A DNA stretch of 64,000 bases from Rufibacter sp. XAAS-G3-1 (GCF_013623775.1 NZ_JABFAM010000006.1:62001-126000), one strand, 5' to 3'. Counted from the stretch's first letter, positions 1-8,826 are shown. Made by a program: numbers and translations. The notes: generated from the letters alone by a model not told the origin.

Positions 1-42
1 CATCGCAGATTTCAAGGCATAAACTACCTTTTGTCATATCTT

Positions 43-80
43 CGTTTCGGGGCTATTTTCTTGAAAACAGTCCCGAAACG
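43..80. repeat. Family A 38-bp palindrome (copy 1)
   Basis: Arms CGTTTCGGGGCTATTTTC and GAAAACAGTCCCGAAACG are near-perfect reverse complements around a 2-nt centre. This is one of about 35 related palindromes in the window, nearly all intergenic, and it lies in a stretch without genes (1-567). Confidence 0.85.
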
Positions 81-228
81 AGTTATACTTCAATACAGCT
101 CCTTCTAAAAAATGGATAATCCTTTGAAGGAAATGATCTCTCCCGCCGCTTGGACGCGCGTGGGCTACCTTCGGCGTCTGCCGCTTTGCTTACATTTTAG
201 TAGCGGAATAAATCAAAGGATGCATTCT

Positions 229-317
229 TTCATCCTAGAGGATAGTATGGCCGTACTGAAAAGGCTGTGAATAAACGTTATTGCCGTTTGCTACCAAGAT
301 CCTTTCAGAAGGACAGG
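229..317. repeat. Family E MITE-like inverted repeat, degenerate copy 1
   Basis: The left arm (229-254, tttcatcctagaggata) and right arm (290-317, gctaccaagatcctttcaga) are degenerate inverted copies of the terminal repeats of the better-preserved element at 13676-13774. The rest of 1-567 holds only this and the family A palindrome; I see no convincing gene there. Confidence 0.5.
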
Positions 318-567
318 AAAAAATAACACACGTTTGTTTCTGTCTTAGTACTTTGTTTATACATCAAAAAGATAACAGGAAGCGTCTAGCGGCTCATGTA
401 TCCCCCACGCGAATATTGTGTTTTAGTTTATCATTACTTTTCAGAACTACCCAAGAATATATTTTACTATATTTAACCCGCAAGTAACTAATCTTACTAT
501 AACACAATTAAATATTATCTTTTAAAACCTGCTTCTATTCTAAACATCTACACCCTTACCTCTTTGC

Positions 568-1740
568 ATGAAAACACGTTTACTCCTCGTTTTTACACTT
601 TTCTTGAGTTTTCAACCTAAAGGCTACGCCCAGAACGGCTTTTATGAACCGGGCTACATTTTGCAGGCAGGTGATACCCTAAAAGGCTTTGTGGAACGAA
701 CCGATGAAACAAAACTTAGCCTAGGCATCAATTTTAAGCCTGATCAGGCGGCTGAGATGCGCCATTACTCCCCAGATGAACTTGCCGGATTTGGCTTTAT
801 TGACAAAGGCTTACATTTTGAACCGGTGTATATGACCATCCGCAGCATCTCTCCAGACAGTAGAATAAAAAGGTTCGCTAAAAAGATGGTAGCAGGGCAT
901 ACTACTTTGTACAGGTTACAACTACCTCAACAAGAGCTATCTCAGGAGTACCTAAAAGACAATGCGCATGTGTACATTTTAAAAAAAGACACTGCCTTTT
1001 ACACGTTGGCTCAATATGAGGTAAGCACAAATAATGGAGTTAGGTTTGAGAAGAGGTATATAGGCCTGTTGATTTACCTCCTCAATGACTGCCCAGGTAT
1101 TGCCTCTTCGTCTTTTAAAAGGCTTGCTTTCAAAGACGAAGCAATGGCGCAGCTCATCACTCAATACAATGCGTGTAAAGACCCGTCAACTGCAAGTGTG
1201 GAACACACTTATAAGGTAAAGGCGGAGGTGAAATGGGGGCCAGAGGCTGGCTATACGCATGTGTTCGCACCAGACAATATTACCTTTCTTGATGGTAGGG
1301 GCTTTTGGGGAGGAGTTTTCTGGGACATCACTAAACCAGACATCAGTCGTAAACTAAGCACCAGGGTTGGGCTTAATTATCTTCACTTGAACTACAATTA
1401 TACCGCCCATTCAAGAGACGGCTACCCTGCCAAGCCTTATACAGTTGCAGAACAAATGCACATGCTCCGGTTACCACTACAGGTACAGTATAACTTCAAT
1501 AACGCCCCAGAGAAGCGGTTATCTCCATTCCTCAGCTTCGGTTTAACCCCACAATTCTCGGCAAACAGTGCATTGAAGGACATAGACATGGTTCCATTTC
1601 TCAACTTTGGAGCTGGCGCTTATATTCAGCAATATAAAGTGAGTGTTTCAGTAGAGAATATGGGGTTTGGCTTTAAAAGCGATAAAATTATTTCCCTTGG
1701 CGTGGGTTACGTGCTGAAAAAAAGGAACAAGAAGCATTGA
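568..1740 (+). CDS. Secreted hypothetical protein with predicted C-terminal outer-membrane beta-barrel
   Basis: A 390-residue protein whose first 21 residues form a clear signal peptide ending in G-Y-A-Q, so it is exported. Residues about 22-200 are a soluble region typical of uncharacterised Bacteroidota envelope proteins. From about residue 215 onward the sequence alternates hydrophobic and polar residues with many aromatics and glycines (for example KWGPEAGYTHVF and the terminal IISLGVGYVLKK), the look of an 8-strand PorT/OmpW-type barrel. No enzymatic motif is visible. It stands alone, about 260 bp before an unrelated gene, with a family A palindrome after its stop. The exact function is unknown; the barrel call is inferred from sequence pattern only. 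Confidence 0.7.
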   Translation: MKTRLLLVFTLFLSFQPKGYAQNGFYEPGYILQAGDTLKGFVERTDETKLSLGINFKPDQAAEMRHYSPDELAGFGFIDKGLHFEPVYMTIRSISPDSRIKRFAKKMVAGHTTLYRLQLPQQELSQEYLKDNAHVYILKKDTAFYTLAQYEVSTNNGVRFEKRYIGLLIYLLNDCPGIASSSFKRLAFKDEAMAQLITQYNACKDPSTASVEHTYKVKAEVKWGPEAGYTHVFAPDNITFLDGRGFWGGVFWDITKPDISRKLSTRVGLNYLHLNYNYTAHSRDGYPAKPYTVAEQMHMLRLPLQVQYNFNNAPEKRLSPFLSFGLTPQFSANSALKDIDMVPFLNFGAGAYIQQYKVSVSVENMGFGFKSDKIISLGVGYVLKKRNKKH

Positions 1741-1789
1741 AGGTCGTGGGGGTAAGCGCTCTTTTCACCCTCATGCCAATAAGGGTTGG

Positions 1790-1828
1790 TTGTTTTAGGG
1801 CTGTTTTCATAAAAACTCCTCTAAAACA
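1790..1828. repeat. Family A palindrome (copy 2)
   Basis: GTTTTAGGGCTGTTTTCAT followed by an imperfect complementary arm ending CTAAAAC, 50 bp after the preceding stop codon. Flanking GGTTGG/CCAACC extends the stem. It could also act as a transcription terminator. Confidence 0.7.
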
Positions 1829-2003
1829 GCCAACCGGTTGCTTCCTTGAATTTAGGGGATTAGAAAGTTGAAACTGGTGTGGCACGCTTCCAAGCACTTC
1901 TGATAACGGGCTGAATACTCACGCACGTGCACCAGAACTGTTACGGGAAACGGCGGCCCTGGCTTTGGACTAGCGCTTACATTCTCTACTATACACTTGT
2001 TCC

Positions 2004-3038
2004 ATGTCATTTACCCGGCGTCTATATTTGGCGGCTTTACCAGGGCTGCTCCTACTTACGGCAGGAAGCGGTGCCCTGCCAGCGAAGCCCATGGAAAGCA
2101 CCAAGCCCAGGAGGCACCTTGCCCCCACGTTCCAGACGCTCAAAAGTCAGTTGTCCTCTGTTTCCATCAGCAGTTTTTTCGCGGGCAATGATTCTACGTC
2201 CTGCGTGATTCCGTTCACCCGGGCCGGAAACCTGATCTTGATTCAGGCAACCGCCGACACGACTATGGGTAACTTCATTCTGGACACCGGTGCCCAGAAC
2301 CTGGTGCTCAACATCACATACTTCCGGGATTACCCTAAAATACAGGACTCCAGGGCCCAAAGAACCAGCGTGACCGGTTCCTCGGCCACTGTCCTGAAAA
2401 CCGTGGTCAGGAACTTCACCTTCGGCACGCTCAAGCACTCCAGAATCAAAGCAGATTTAATTCCCTTGGGGCACTTAGAGAACACCAAAGGGGTTAAAAT
2501 ACTGGGCTTGCTGGGCATGGAGCTGTTCAGGCAGTGTGAGGTGATTATTGATTATGAACGAAGCCTCATTTACCTGCACCAGATTGGCAGAAAAGAGAGC
2601 AACACCTACCGGAGCGCGCAGTTGCAGGACACTTCTACGTACAACACCATTCCCATTGACCTGAAAGACAACCGTATTATTGCCCACACGCAGATTGATG
2701 GCAAGAAAATTGACTTCATCATTGACTGCGGCGCCGAGACCAACATTCTGGACAGCCGGTTGCCCAACAGGATTTTTGAAAATGTGGACGTTACCGGAAG
2801 GGTCATGTTGACTGGTACGGGAAACCGGAAAATTGAGGCGCTGCGCGGAAATCTCCGCAACCTCCGGTTCGGCAACCAGGACATTGCCCTGCTGCCCGTC
2901 TTGATTACCAGTCTGGAGAACACCTGCTTTTCTTACAACGGGTGTATCAATGGGGTGCTGGGGTTTGACTTTCTGGTGGTCAACAATAATAAAATAGGCT
3001 TTAATTTTGTGAAGCGCGAACTGTATATATGGAAATAG
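2004..3038 (+). CDS. Retropepsin-like aspartic protease, two-domain
   Basis: A 344-residue secreted protein with an N-terminal hydrophobic signal (residues 1-27). Two catalytic-type aspartate motifs are visible: LDTGAQN with D94 and IDCGAETN with D241. Each is followed later by a hydrophobic-hydrophobic-G motif (LGLLGMEL and INGVLGFDFL), the layout of a single-chain pepsin-like fold built from two retropepsin-type halves. In the second motif the usual D-T/S-G is D-C-G, a known tolerated variation in this family. It is predicted to cleave peptides in the periplasm or outside the cell. Its last 10 bases overlap the start of the next gene (CBM48-repeat protein), so the two are probably co-translated. 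The substrate is unknown. Confidence 0.8.
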   Translation: MSFTRRLYLAALPGLLLLTAGSGALPAKPMESTKPRRHLAPTFQTLKSQLSSVSISSFFAGNDSTSCVIPFTRAGNLILIQATADTTMGNFILDTGAQNLVLNITYFRDYPKIQDSRAQRTSVTGSSATVLKTVVRNFTFGTLKHSRIKADLIPLGHLENTKGVKILGLLGMELFRQCEVIIDYERSLIYLHQIGRKESNTYRSAQLQDTSTYNTIPIDLKDNRIIAHTQIDGKKIDFIIDCGAETNILDSRLPNRIFENVDVTGRVMLTGTGNRKIEALRGNLRNLRFGNQDIALLPVLITSLENTCFSYNGCINGVLGFDFLVVNNNKIGFNFVKRELYIWK

Positions 3039-4507
3039 ACATTCACCGGACTTTTTGGCGGCGGTTGCTGCGTACCTGCTGGTGCACTATCTTGTTGGTA
3101 GTTGCCCTGCACGGGCTGGCCTATGCCCAGGCTCCGGTTAATAAGTACCTGGTAAAAGACGGCAAGATGTTCATTGAGCTGAGCAAACACCTCTCTCCGG
3201 CGGCGCTTGACTCTTTTCTGGTTCAGTTCAACCTCACAGACGTGGGCCTGAAACAGTTCTTCCAAAGCAATACCGCAGATTCTCTCCGCCAGCAGGGCTG
3301 GCAACTGGAGCAAAACAATGACCAGATTGTTATTTTCAGCAAGCCTTTCATGGTTTTTGAGCACATCAAGAACCCCGTAGACAGGATCATCTTCACCACC
3401 AACGAGGCAAAATCCACCTTATCCCGGGCCCTTAACCGGGGTGTGAGGTACGGGTACAACCGTTTCAAGAACCAGAACGCCTATGCAGAAAAAGACTCGG
3501 TGGTTACCTTCTGCCTCCGGAACGCGCCGCAGGCCAGAAACGTTTTCTTAGCCGGAAGCTTCAATGCCTGGTCTCCCACGGCGCTGCCCATGGCCAGAAC
3601 AGACAGCGGCTGGGTGGCCCGCGTCACCCTTTCGCCCGGCAAATACTGGTACAAATTTGTGGCAGATACCCGTTGGACTGTTGACCAGGAAAATCAGCTG
3701 CGGGAAAACGATGGGCACGGAAATGTCAATTCGGTCTTTTACAAAACCAATACGGCCTTCCGGCTACCCGGCTTTCAAAACGCCAAACGGGTGTACGTTG
3801 CGGGCTCATTCAATAACTGGCGGGAAAAGGATCTTCTCATGACCAAAACCGGCCGCGGCTGGGAATTGCCTCTGTACCTGCCGCCCGGAACCCACATCTA
3901 CAAGTTTATTGTGGACGGGCAGTGGTACCATGACGCCGCCAACCCAGAAACGGTACCAGACGGCCACCAAGGGGTGAACTCCCTGCTCAGGATTGGAACC
4001 CCGTACCTTTTCAAATTAGACGGTTACACCATGTCCAAAGAAGTGTTCCTGGCGGGCACTTTCAATGACTGGCGGGACTTTGAGTTACAGATGAAGAAAA
4101 CGCCTGCGGGCTGGGAACTCCCGTACACCATTGGCCCCGGCAACTATGAATACAAGTTCAAGGTGGATCATCAGTGGGTGTTAGATCCCGCTAATCCGTT
4201 GAAAGTGGGCAACCCAGACCAAACCGGCAACTCATACCTAATCATCTCCCCCAACCATACGTTCCGCCTGCGGGGCTACGGCAATTCAAAAGTGGCGTAT
4301 GTGGCCGGAGACTTCAACAACTGGTCGCCAACCGCCCTGCCCATGAAAAAAGAAGGCAATGACTGGGTGTTCAGCGTTCACCTTCCGGCAGGCAAGAACC
4401 GCTATAAATTCTTCGTGGATGGCGAATGGATCCTTGACCCCGCAAACAAACTCTGGGAGCAGAACGAATACGGAACCGGGAACTCCATCCTCTGGATAGA
4501 GCAATAG
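3029..4507 (+). CDS. Secreted protein with four tandem CBM48/glycogen-binding-like domains
   Basis: A 492-residue protein with an N-terminal signal peptide (about 1-34, ending YAQA). Residues 35-150 form an unassigned domain. From about residue 160 to the end there are four repeats of about 80 residues, each with the CBM48/AMPK-beta pattern: (A)GSFN-x-W, an L-x-M step, a G-W segment, PG-x-Y/H-x-YKF-x-VD, W-x-x-D-x-x-N, and a final N-S-hydrophobic. This fold binds alpha-glucans or serves as a protein-interaction module. No catalytic domain is present. It overlaps the upstream aspartic protease gene by 10 bp. Four copies without an enzyme are unusual; a scaffold or sensor role with the protease is inference. 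Confidence 0.8.
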   Translation: MEIDIHRTFWRRLLRTCWCTILLVVALHGLAYAQAPVNKYLVKDGKMFIELSKHLSPAALDSFLVQFNLTDVGLKQFFQSNTADSLRQQGWQLEQNNDQIVIFSKPFMVFEHIKNPVDRIIFTTNEAKSTLSRALNRGVRYGYNRFKNQNAYAEKDSVVTFCLRNAPQARNVFLAGSFNAWSPTALPMARTDSGWVARVTLSPGKYWYKFVADTRWTVDQENQLRENDGHGNVNSVFYKTNTAFRLPGFQNAKRVYVAGSFNNWREKDLLMTKTGRGWELPLYLPPGTHIYKFIVDGQWYHDAANPETVPDGHQGVNSLLRIGTPYLFKLDGYTMSKEVFLAGTFNDWRDFELQMKKTPAGWELPYTIGPGNYEYKFKVDHQWVLDPANPLKVGNPDQTGNSYLIISPNHTFRLRGYGNSKVAYVAGDFNNWSPTALPMKKEGNDWVFSVHLPAGKNRYKFFVDGEWILDPANKLWEQNEYGTGNSILWIEQ

Positions 4508-4555
4508 AGGCATCTTCCGCTAAGGGTTCCTGGGGCTGTAAAGAACCAGGTAAAA

Positions 4556-4596
4556 ACTGTTTCTGGCCTGGTTTTCATAAAACACGGTAAAAACAG
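4556..4596. repeat. Family A palindrome, degenerate copy (3)
   Basis: CTGTTTCTGGCCTGGTTTTC, then a centre and a complementary arm ending GGTAAAAACAG, shortly after the stop codon at 4507. Confidence 0.55.
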
Positions 4597-4683
4597 CAGA
4601 GTCCCAGGAGGCCTCCCCCCCGGTCTGCCCAGACAGGCCGGAAGAAAGCCCCCTCTAGTAGAGAGGGAGGAACCACGCTGATG

Positions 4684-4836
4684 CGTTTTGGGGCTGTTTT
4701 GCGGAAAACAGCCCCAAAACGAAGAAACCTGTGAGGTCTCCAAGACCTCACAGGTTTAATAAGTACTGGCGCGAGACTCCAGTCTCGTGACAAGGGAGGA
4801 AGCGAGTCTCCAGACTCGCCGGGAACCACCGGCAGA
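4684..4836 (+). repeat. Composite repeat module A-K-B (copy 1)
   Basis: Three palindromic units lie in a fixed order. A perfect family A palindrome occupies 4684-4721 (arm CGTTTTGGGGCTGTTTT, loop GCGG). A family K palindrome occupies 4725-4757 (arm AAACCTGTGAGGTCT). A family B double hairpin occupies 4764-4836 (GGCGCGAGACTCCAGTCTCG, then GCGAGTCTCCAGACTCGC). The same module appears inverted at 27757-27907 with nearly the same length. Confidence 0.85.
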
Positions 4837-4852
4837 AGTACGGAACATCGTT

Positions 4853-4884
4853 GTGCGTAGAGTTAGCGCCAGCGCTCTACGCAC
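4853..4884. repeat. Hairpin within 4508-5254 intergenic region
   Basis: GTGCGTAGAG and CTCTACGCAC form perfect 10-bp arms around a 12-nt centre. A family G fragment (gacgctaagaggtctttgga) follows at about 4926-4945. The remaining stretch to 5254 shows only degenerate family A sequence. Confidence 0.6.
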
Positions 4885-5254
4885 CATAGGACAGCCAATC
4901 GCCTGATTGGCGAGTTATCGGCACCGACGCTAAGAGGTCTTTGGAGGCAGGCGGAATGGCAAAGAGAGCCAATTAAAAACGACTCGCCAAGAACCACGGG
5001 CAGTTTTGCGTACGTCGGGTTTGATTTCAGGAATAGGAAGAGAAGGCGTTTATACGGTTGTTTTGAGAAAACGGGCACAAACCAAGACGGGCCTATGAAC
5101 GCCTTGGTTTTGAAGTTCAGGGGAATCACCTATCTTATGTCCATAAAGTATATTCACAGGAATCAAGCCCCTATTCTTATCTTGTCAACTGATTTCCAGA
5201 GCTGCGTAGGGCAACAGCATTGGGAATAGATCTAAAATTGTTCAGGGTTACACT

Positions 5255-7639
5255 ATGCACTACCTTTTCTTCGTTTTCCATCTCAGCTTACTAGGAATCA
5301 TGGCGCAAGTGACCGGCTGTTCCCAGGCCGCGCCACCTCCCCTCCCTCCCATAGGCCTAAGTTCTGCAGAAGCCGCAGACGGTAGAAAGGCGGGCATAAT
5401 TCCGTATAGATCTGAGTGGGCGTACCAGCTGGATGTGTCAGAGAATAACTTTGATCTGTGGTTTGACGGCACGTTGGGCGACAACCCAGACACCCCTACT
5501 TCCTATAACCTGAAAGGGGTAATGGAAACCACCGAAACCATGTTCACTTTTCCTCCCGAGCTGGAAGTGGAACTGGCGCAGATCAACTTTTATGACGGGA
5601 AAGGCAGCTCTAGCAATCCCCTGAAGGTGCACTTGCTGTTGACGGATGGGAAACGGATAGAGAACGCGGTGCCTGACTTTCATGGAAATCAGTATTTAGC
5701 CTGGCTCCGCCACGAGATTCCCGTCAAATACCAGAAAGTAAAAGCGGTTATCTTTCTGATGCCCAAAAACATGACCCATTCCACGGATGAGGGAATCTAC
5801 CCCAGTGAGATCCAGTTTGTAGGCAAGTACACGCCTTACATGGCGCCCAAAGCCGTGCCCGTTACCCGGGTGAATTTCCGGAACATGTACGGGGTCAACT
5901 CTTTCCCCTGGGATAACACCGGCAGGGAAGCCAATCAGAGTTCCCCCGGCACCGTTTCCCAACTCTCGCGCTTTGAGCACATGGGCTGGAACCGCGCTTA
6001 TGACGACTGGCACCTGTTTGAGGCCGTGAAAGACGATTACCGGTTCGCCCCGGCCCACAGCGGCGAATGGAACCAAGACCGGGGCTTCGCCCGCTTGAAA
6101 GAACGGGGGGTGAAAAGTATTCAGGCCATCAAGACCATTCCCGCCTGGATCACGGATACCTATCCGAAATCACACGTAGACAACGTAAGTTACCGGAACG
6201 GGGAGAATGCCTACCACCCTTACAAAGGCAACGTGGCCTTTTACAACAACCTTTCCTCCTTTCCGGCAGAGGGTGCCACCAACCCCAGGGATTTTCCCTT
6301 CACCACCAAAGAGCCAACCACCTATGTGGCCAATGACACCAAGCTGTGCTATACCTGGAACGGCAAAGGGTACGTGCTGAGAACCACCAATGACACCGTC
6401 ACCTACCTGGATGTTTTCACCAAAGAGAACGCCACTGACGCCAACCCCGTGGGGAAACTCAAGAACGTCTTCAACAAAAACCTGGACCGGGACAGGGTTA
6501 CCCCCGCTACCTACAAGGCTTTTGCGCAGATGGCCTTCCAATCGGCTGCGCGGTATGGAACCAACAAAGCCGTTGACCCAACCCTAGTCCTCACGCCCGA
6601 CAAACTGGTGGGGCTTGACTTGCTGGATGGCGTGGAAGCCGGGAACGAGATGAACGCCCACTGGCACGGCCGGAAAAGGTACCTGAACCCCTACGAACAC
6701 GCGGCCTTCCTCTCGGCGTTCTATGACGGGCACAAAGGAACCTTGGGGCCAAGAGCCGGGGTGAAAAAAGGCGACCCTAAGCTGAAGGCGTACGTGGGTG
6801 GCATTGTTTCGGCCAACCCAAGGTTCTACCGGGCCATGATAGACTGGTGCCGCGAAAACCGGGGTTACCGCAAAGACGGAACGGTAGACATTTGCTGGGA
6901 CGTGGTGAAATACCACCAGTACACGACTTCCTCCGGTCTGGAGCAGCATAAAAACGGCCCTCGGTTCGCCATTCCCGCCGACATGCATCCCTCGGCCACC
7001 GCGAAAGTACAGGAAATGAAGAACCTGCACCAGCACCTGGTAGGCCGAACCGTACCCGTGCACATTGGGGAACTGGGGTATGATGTGGGCCCCTCAGAAC
7101 AAGGCGCGGCCGATATCAAGAATTCCGCCACTGGCTATGTGAGTTCCCGCAAGCACACGCAGGGCGTCTGGGTATTGCGCGACCAACTCACCTACGCCTA
7201 CCACGGAGTGGACGGGCTGCAGTTCTACATTCTGGAAGACCCCGTTTACCTGGAAGACCCGTATACTTCAAACGCCATCTACGCCTCCTCAGGGTTTTTC
7301 GCCCGCAATTTCGGGAAGTACCCCAAAGAGAAAAGGACAGCCGCCTGGTATTCCGCCCAATTCCAGAAAGAGTTCGGGGACTACACGCCGCAACAGTTAG
7401 TAAGTTCTGCGCCCATGGTGCTTAAGGCTACCCGTCAGAAAAGCGTGCTGTATGCGCTGTGGCTCCCGTCCATGACGGGCGAAGTGGGCACCCATACGCT
7501 GGCGTTGCCGGGAGTTACTTCCGTTACCTTGTATTCCCTGGTAGACAACGCCAGCAGCATGAAAAGCCAGGTAATCCCTATCAAAGGTTCTTATACCGCC
7601 AAGATCTCAGAGACGCCTATTTTTGTAAAAGTCAACTAG
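5255..7639 (+). CDS. Glycoside-hydrolase-like TIM-barrel lipoprotein
   Basis: A 794-residue protein. The N-terminus carries a hydrophobic segment and a lipobox (Q-V-T-G-C, residues 18-22), so it is probably a membrane-anchored lipoprotein. Residues about 50-190 look like a beta-rich carbohydrate-binding or jelly-roll domain. Residues about 200-690 contain a barrel-like pattern including GVEAGNEMNAHW with E465 after N (typical clan GH-A acid/base context) and VHIGELGYD with E606 (typical nucleophile context), 141 residues apart. The C-terminal 90 residues resemble a small beta-sandwich. This suggests a retaining glycosidase of the GH39/GH5/GH30 kind; the exact family and substrate cannot be assigned by eye. 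It stands alone between repeat-rich intergenic regions. Confidence 0.65.
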   Translation: MHYLFFVFHLSLLGIMAQVTGCSQAAPPPLPPIGLSSAEAADGRKAGIIPYRSEWAYQLDVSENNFDLWFDGTLGDNPDTPTSYNLKGVMETTETMFTFPPELEVELAQINFYDGKGSSSNPLKVHLLLTDGKRIENAVPDFHGNQYLAWLRHEIPVKYQKVKAVIFLMPKNMTHSTDEGIYPSEIQFVGKYTPYMAPKAVPVTRVNFRNMYGVNSFPWDNTGREANQSSPGTVSQLSRFEHMGWNRAYDDWHLFEAVKDDYRFAPAHSGEWNQDRGFARLKERGVKSIQAIKTIPAWITDTYPKSHVDNVSYRNGENAYHPYKGNVAFYNNLSSFPAEGATNPRDFPFTTKEPTTYVANDTKLCYTWNGKGYVLRTTNDTVTYLDVFTKENATDANPVGKLKNVFNKNLDRDRVTPATYKAFAQMAFQSAARYGTNKAVDPTLVLTPDKLVGLDLLDGVEAGNEMNAHWHGRKRYLNPYEHAAFLSAFYDGHKGTLGPRAGVKKGDPKLKAYVGGIVSANPRFYRAMIDWCRENRGYRKDGTVDICWDVVKYHQYTTSSGLEQHKNGPRFAIPADMHPSATAKVQEMKNLHQHLVGRTVPVHIGELGYDVGPSEQGAADIKNSATGYVSSRKHTQGVWVLRDQLTYAYHGVDGLQFYILEDPVYLEDPYTSNAIYASSGFFARNFGKYPKEKRTAAWYSAQFQKEFGDYTPQQLVSSAPMVLKATRQKSVLYALWLPSMTGEVGTHTLALPGVTSVTLYSLVDNASSMKSQVIPIKGSYTAKISETPIFVKVN

Positions 7640-7664
7640 CCCGGTGTTCGTCCGGTAAGGGCCT

Positions 7665-7702
7665 CGTTTTAGGGCTGTTTTAAAAAAAGAGGCTATTTTC
7701 AG
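7665..7702. repeat. Family A palindrome, half-degenerate copy
   Basis: CGTTTTAGGGCTGTTTT is intact but the right arm is damaged (AAAAAAAGAGGCTATTTTC). It lies 26 bp after the stop of the preceding gene. Confidence 0.5.
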
Positions 7703-7730
7703 GAGCCTTTTGTAGGTGCTTCTTTGGTTA

Positions 7731-7893
7731 AGAGCATGTTTAAATTTCATTTTTGCGCTACAAACGGCCATAAAAAGAACCTGCGTTCGCCTTTTTCTCG
7801 CCCCGTAGCGCTGCTACGCGGCTCAAAAAACGCTTCCGCAGAACCTTTCTCTGGCCATTTTCGCCGGCAAACCTCAAATTTAAACAAGCTCTA
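7731..7893. repeat. Family H inverted-repeat element (copy 1)
   Basis: Ends AGAGCATGTTTAAATTT and AAATTTAAACAAGCTCT are inverted repeats bounding about 163 bp. The centre carries a palindrome CCGTAGCGCTGCTACGCGG. A diverged copy is at 36213-36349. No ORF is present, consistent with a MITE-like element. Confidence 0.7.
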
Positions 7894-7929
7894 AGGGCAC
7901 AAAACAGAAATAATGATGCATCCTTTTGT

Positions 7930-8018
7930 CTCTCTGGAAGGATCTCGATAGCGAACTAGGAAAGCTTGGAGAAGCGTTACTACTGTCCGCCCGCAATGCT
8001 CCTTCCAGGATGGCAAAA
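7930..8018. repeat. Family E MITE-like inverted repeat, copy 2
   Basis: Left arm CTCTGGAAGGATCTCGATAG and right arm ending TGCTCCTTCCAGGATGGCAA are inverted copies of the family E terminal repeats. A family A palindrome follows at 8080-8117. Confidence 0.6.
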
Positions 8019-8079
8019 CTTGCCCTTTTACTTAAAGGCACTGGCACTTGCTTGAATCTGTTTGCGGAGAAGGAAAACG

Positions 8080-8117
8080 GTTTCCGGGCTGTTTTTGGGA
8101 AAAAAGACCAAAAACAA
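8080..8117. repeat. Family A palindrome (copy)
   Basis: GGTTTCCGGGCTGTTTTTGG with a partly complementary arm GACCAAAAACAAC, in the intergenic stretch 7640-8275. Confidence 0.55.
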
Positions 8118-8275
8118 CAAACCAGTTGCCCGTTATCGCCATGGGCGATTAGCTGGCGCTGCATCTGGGGCTTCTGAGTGGTAGGCGTGCTGAATGGAAA
8201 TCCCATGTTTGAGATAGCTTCACAATAGATTGGCTAATTGAACGTATGTAAGGCAACTCACCGTTAAGCACTTAT

Positions 8276-8791
8276 TTGAATTCCCACATGTATCTTTTTC
8301 TGCTCGCCTTCCACTCGCTCCTAAGCACTTTTGCCCCGCAGAGGCCTACTGCCGAGTTAATGCCGATGGTTAAGATTGGTGCCGTTCCCGCAGAAAAACT
8401 GGAATGGCTTACGTTAGAACAAGCGCTGCAAAAAAACAAGACCAAGCCCCGCAAGATCTTAGTTGACGTGTATACCAACTGGTGCGGCTGGTGCAAGAAA
8501 ATGGACAAGCAGGTGTACCTGCACCCCGCCGTCGTGCAGAAACTGAACCAAGACTTTTACGTGGTGAAACTGAACGCCGAACAGCGCCAGCCTATCACCA
8601 TAGAAGGTAAAACGTATAAATATTTAGAAAAGTACCGGGCCCATGAATTGGCGTTGTCCCTTCTTCAAGGGCAGATGAGTTACCCCTCCACCGTTTTCCT
8701 AAATGAGAAACAGCAAGTCATGCAGCGGGTGCCCGGCTTTATACCACCCAAAGATTTTCTGCGTGTTTTGGCGTATCTTTCGGAAAAATAG
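8276..8791 (+). CDS. Thioredoxin-fold protein with CGWC motif (DUF255-like)
   Basis: A 171-residue protein with a short hydrophobic N-terminus (about residues 1-16) that is probably a signal peptide. The thioredoxin-like active site is N-W-C-G-W-C-K-K, with C70 and C73, preceded by the core strand ILVDVYT. It is followed by the cis-proline region MSYPSTVFL typical of the fold. CGWC with W before the first Cys fits the periplasmic DUF255/thioredoxin_7 group in Bacteroidota. It probably acts as a disulfide reductase or oxidase in the periplasm. It ends 35 bp before mnmE on the same strand. The partner protein is unknown. Confidence 0.8.
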   Translation: MNSHMYLFLLAFHSLLSTFAPQRPTAELMPMVKIGAVPAEKLEWLTLEQALQKNKTKPRKILVDVYTNWCGWCKKMDKQVYLHPAVVQKLNQDFYVVKLNAEQRQPITIEGKTYKYLEKYRAHELALSLLQGQMSYPSTVFLNEKQQVMQRVPGFIPPKDFLRVLAYLSEK

Positions 8792-8826
8792 CCGGTAAAC
8801 GGCTGCTCACCCAGGACTTACAACTT

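Noticed and set aside
281..487. A 68-codon ORF near the window start
   Set aside because: It overlaps the family E repeat, has no signal or family features, and its composition looks random.
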